NCBI RefSeq assembly: GCF_000988205.1
Contig: NZ_LAYQ01000001.1
Coordinates: 271,416 to 335,415 of the forward strand
Direction: 5' to 3'
DNA length: 64,000 bases
Source of the DNA: Corynebacterium minutissimum
GTDB taxonomy: Bacteria; Actinomycetota; Actinomycetes; Mycobacteriales; Mycobacteriaceae
Under the pieces are notes generated by a model. The model saw only the letters and a list, made by a program, of their open reading frames with translations. It did not search any database and was not told where the DNA came from. Position 1 is the first letter of the stretch, and each line of letters begins with the position of its first letter. The translations under genes were made by a program, and so were the position numbers. This document shows, in pieces, positions 61,607 to 64,000 of the stretch.

Positions 61607-62541
61607 TTGAAGTAGCCGGACTGACCAAACAGTACAAGTCTGTCCGCGCCGTCGATGACCTCACCTTTCAAGTAGAGCCGGGCCAAGTGACCGGCTTTCT
61701 GGGGCCCAACGGCGCTGGAAAATCAACGACGATGCGCATGATCCTGGGCTTGGACAAGCCCACCGCTGGCACCGCTTTGGTGCACGGCAAGCCCTACCGC
61801 GAGCTGAAGAACCCACTGCGGGAGGTGGGCGCGCTTCTCGACGCCAAAGCGGTCCACGCCAACCGTACCGCCGCCAACCACCTGTTGTGGATGGCGCAGG
61901 CCAACGGTATTCCTACCTCCCGCGTCGATGAGGTTCTGGGCCTAGTGGGGCTGGCTGATGTTGCTGGCAAGAAGGCCGGCGGCTTCTCCCTCGGTATGGG
62001 CCAGCGCCTCGGCCTGGCTGCCGCACTGCTGGGGGATCCGGGCGTGCTGATCCTGGACGAGCCGGTCAATGGCCTCGATCCGGAAGGTATTCGCTGGGTG
62101 CGCTCGCTCGTGCGGGCGCTGGCGGCAGAAGGCCGCACAGTGCTCATCTCCTCCCACCTGCTGGCGGAGATGGCGCAGACGGCGGACCACCTGGTGGTCA
62201 TCGGCCGCGGCAGGCTCTTGGCCAATCAGCGCACCTATGACTTTGTGAAGGAAAACTCCAGCGCTTCGGTTGTTGTGCGTTCGGAGCACCTGCGCGAGTT
62301 CGGCTCGGCGCTCAAGGCGGCTGGAGTGACCTTCCGCGAGTCGGTCGATGAAGAACAGCGCCCGACGCTGGTGATCCCTCACCAGACCACAGACTACGTC
62401 GGCAAGCTGGCCTATTCCACGGGAGTGCCGCTGACGGAATTGACCCTCCACCGCGCCTCACTGGAGGAGGCTTATGTGGCCATGACGGATCGCGCGGTGC
62501 AGTACCAAGCGGAGGCACCGCAGAAAGGGGCCCAGCTCTAA
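61603..62541 (+). CDS. ABC transporter ATP-binding protein (drug-export type)
   Basis: A 312-residue ATPase of the CcmA/daunorubicin-resistance type. Walker A is GPNGAGKST (about residue 34), the signature is FSLGMGQRLGLAAAL, Walker B is VLILDEPVNGLDPEG and the switch His is in LISSHLL. The C-terminal ~90 residues form the usual extension. It pairs with the next gene (stop TAATG overlaps its start), a membrane subunit. Export of a drug, lipid or peptide is inferred from the family; the substrate is unknown. Confidence 0.9.
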   Translation: MIEVAGLTKQYKSVRAVDDLTFQVEPGQVTGFLGPNGAGKSTTMRMILGLDKPTAGTALVHGKPYRELKNPLREVGALLDAKAVHANRTAANHLLWMAQANGIPTSRVDEVLGLVGLADVAGKKAGGFSLGMGQRLGLAAALLGDPGVLILDEPVNGLDPEGIRWVRSLVRALAAEGRTVLISSHLLAEMAQTADHLVVIGRGRLLANQRTYDFVKENSSASVVVRSEHLREFGSALKAAGVTFRESVDEEQRPTLVIPHQTTDYVGKLAYSTGVPLTELTLHRASLEEAYVAMTDRAVQYQAEAPQKGAQL

Positions 62542-63305
62542 TGTTTTTCAACACTGTTCACGCGGAGTGGACGAAGCTGCGCACGACGAAGTCCTTCTGG
62601 TGGACCACGGCGCTCATCTTCCTCATCGTGACCGGCTGGACGCTGCTGAACTCGCTCAACGCGGGGGAGGCGGTGCTGGGCATTAGCCCGCTGCAGCCGC
62701 GGAGCTTGGCCTCCATCCTCCTGCTCATGGGCGTGCCGATCATGATGATCCAGGGCGCGATGATGGTGACCACGGAGTACCGCTACAAGACGCAATCCCT
62801 CACGTTCTTGGCCAACCCGAATCGCTGGAGCGTAGCCTGCGCCAAGCTTGTGGTGTATGGCGTGATTGCGGCTGTCATTGCCTTCTTGGGCTTGGTGTAC
62901 ATCTTCGTGTTGGCGGATCTCACGGCCAACGAATCCGCGGCGGAGGCCTTCCAGCCTTTCTCCAGCGACGACGGCAAGCACATGCTGTGGGCCTTCCCCA
63001 TCGCGGCCTTTGGCGCGGTGCTCTTCGTGCAGGGTCTGGGTCTGCTGCTGCGGCAGACCGCCGGCACGGTGGCGATTTCCCTCATCTTGTACATGGGTCT
63101 GGAAAACTTGGTGCGCCTGCTCCCGGTGGTGGGAGACAAGGTCATCCACTTCATGCCGTTTACTGCTTTCCAGAACTGGGCGTTGGACTACGTGGATGAG
63201 AACGCCCCGTGGAGCTCGATTGGCTTTGAGGCCCTCGTCTTCTTCGGCTGGGCTGGTGTGCTGTGGATCCTGGGCGTTATCGTGCTGGAGCAGCGCGACG
63301 CGTGA
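62541..63305 (+). CDS. ABC-2 type transporter permease
   Basis: A 254-residue membrane subunit with about six hydrophobic helices: FWWTTALIFLIVTGWTLL, LASILLLMGVPIMMIQGAMM, LVVYGVIAAVIAFLGLVYIFVL, FPIAAFGAVLFVQGLGLLL, VAISLILYMGLENLV and ALVFFGWAGVLWILGVIVL. It starts within the stop of the ATPase gene (TAATG) and its own stop overlaps the following MFS gene, forming an export cassette. The motifs fit ABC-2/YhgE-like proteins; the substrate is unknown. Confidence 0.85.
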   Translation: MFFNTVHAEWTKLRTTKSFWWTTALIFLIVTGWTLLNSLNAGEAVLGISPLQPRSLASILLLMGVPIMMIQGAMMVTTEYRYKTQSLTFLANPNRWSVACAKLVVYGVIAAVIAFLGLVYIFVLADLTANESAAEAFQPFSSDDGKHMLWAFPIAAFGAVLFVQGLGLLLRQTAGTVAISLILYMGLENLVRLLPVVGDKVIHFMPFTAFQNWALDYVDENAPWSSIGFEALVFFGWAGVLWILGVIVLEQRDA

Positions 63306-64000
63306 TCCCTTTTCCGCTTCTGGCGACGTTGGCGCTGTTGTCCGCAACAGCGCCTTTCGCTACTGATATGTACTTGCCGGTGATGCCGGAGATCGTCTCC
63401 GATCTGGGCACCACCCGGGCCATGGTGCAGCTGACCATCTCGGGCTTCTTCGTCGGCATGGGCGTGGGCCAACTTGTGATGGGCCCGCTGTCTGATGCCA
63501 TCGGGCGCAAGCGCCTCCTCGTTGCCGGCGCCTTTCTCGCTCTGCTGGCTTCCGTATTGGCGGCGATGGCCCCGACCGCCTCGGTGCTCGTCGTGGCCCG
63601 CGTGCTGCAGGGCCTCGGCGGCGGTGCGTGCGTGGTGCTCTCCCGCGCGGTGGTCCCAGACCTCGTGCATGGTGCCGCGGCGGCGAAAGCCTATTCGCTG
63701 CTCATGGCGCTCCAAGGTATCGCTCCGGCGGTAGCCCCAGTACTGGGCGGCATCCTGGCGGAGCCGCTGGGCTGGCGCGGCATCTTCTGGGTGCTGGCGG
63801 GGCTGCATGCGGTGCAGTTGGTGCTGGCCATCGCTATCGTCCCGGAAACCGCGGGCGGCCGCTCCCGCGATGGGTTGCTGCGCACGGTGGCGGGCAATTA
63901 CTGGGCGGTGCTGACTAACGCCCGGGTTTGGGGCTACCTGGTGACTATGGCCTTCGGCTTCTGTTCGATGTTTTGCTACATCTCCGCCTCGGCGTTTGTG
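63302..64000 (+). CDS. Bcr/CflA-type MFS drug efflux transporter, N-terminal part
   Basis: The gene runs off the window end after 233 codons. It starts GTG 63302, overlapping the permease stop by 4 nt. The visible part has at least six hydrophobic helices and the DHA1 signatures: LSATAPFATDMYLPVMPEIV at the N-terminus, GPLSDAIGRKRLL (motif A) and RVLQGLGGGACVVLSRAVV (motif B/C region). These match the Bcr/CflA subfamily, exporters of drugs such as bicyclomycin and chloramphenicol. The position after an ABC exporter pair suggests a common export operon. Confidence 0.88.
   Translation, partial: MIPFPLLATLALLSATAPFATDMYLPVMPEIVSDLGTTRAMVQLTISGFFVGMGVGQLVMGPLSDAIGRKRLLVAGAFLALLASVLAAMAPTASVLVVARVLQGLGGGACVVLSRAVVPDLVHGAAAAKAYSLLMALQGIAPAVAPVLGGILAEPLGWRGIFWVLAGLHAVQLVLAIAIVPETAGGRSRDGLLRTVAGNYWAVLTNARVWGYLVTMAFGFCSMFCYISASAFV

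Overview
The window is a GC-rich actinobacterial chromosome segment, almost certainly from the genus Corynebacterium. Diagnostic clusters are dnaK-grpE-dnaJ-hspR followed by an acetaldehyde dehydrogenase, the glnX-glnH-pknG operon next to pta-ackA, and clpB, pyrE, class II aldolase, purA and purT in the order known from C. glutamicum. The species cannot be fixed from sequence alone. No rRNA, tRNA, CRISPR array, insertion sequence or prophage is visible.

Layout. 1-8 kb: the 3' end of cysN, two tandem LppP/LprE-type lipoproteins, a nucleosidase, and a putA operon with an AI-2E-family permease. 7.8-11.9 kb: a siderophore ABC importer (divergent binding protein, two permeases, ATPase) around a DtxR-like operator. 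12-18 kb: the dnaK chaperone operon with HspR (HAIR) and SigH-type signals, then ald with a GlxR-like site. 18-25 kb: an alpha/beta hydrolase with a small helical partner, a nitrilase-family amidase, a globin-flavoreductase, a GltS-type carrier and a tandem TetR-like protein. 25-38 kb: clpB with two HAIR boxes and a SigH promoter, a rhodanese lacking its catalytic cysteine, pyrE, a SPOUT methyltransferase, a GH76-like protein, fba, a FUSC-type membrane protein, an unknown protein and a lipoprotein. 38-50 kb: purA, a frameshifted repeat-rich surface protein, a frameshifted purT, a VaFE (ester-bond) surface protein and a class F-like sortase. 50-53 kb: an antitermination-controlled PTS operon. 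53-61 kb: pta-ackA and glnX-glnH-pknG. 61-64 kb: a Nudix protein, an ABC exporter and a truncated MFS drug-efflux gene.

Functional themes. Heat-shock control (HspR plus SigH) links the dnaK operon and clpB. Acetate and amino-acid metabolism is represented by pta-ackA, ald, putA and the GlnX-GlnH-PknG sensing chain that controls 2-oxoglutarate dehydrogenase. The most accessory-looking stretch is 39.9-49.7 kb: two large exported proteins without LPXTG motifs and a sortase-like protein with no arginine after its catalytic cysteine.

Caution on sequence quality. Three genes (surface protein near 40.1 kb, purT near 43.83 kb, Nudix near 61.49 kb) each look as if exactly one base is missing. Either several genes are decayed or the assembly carries single-base deletions.
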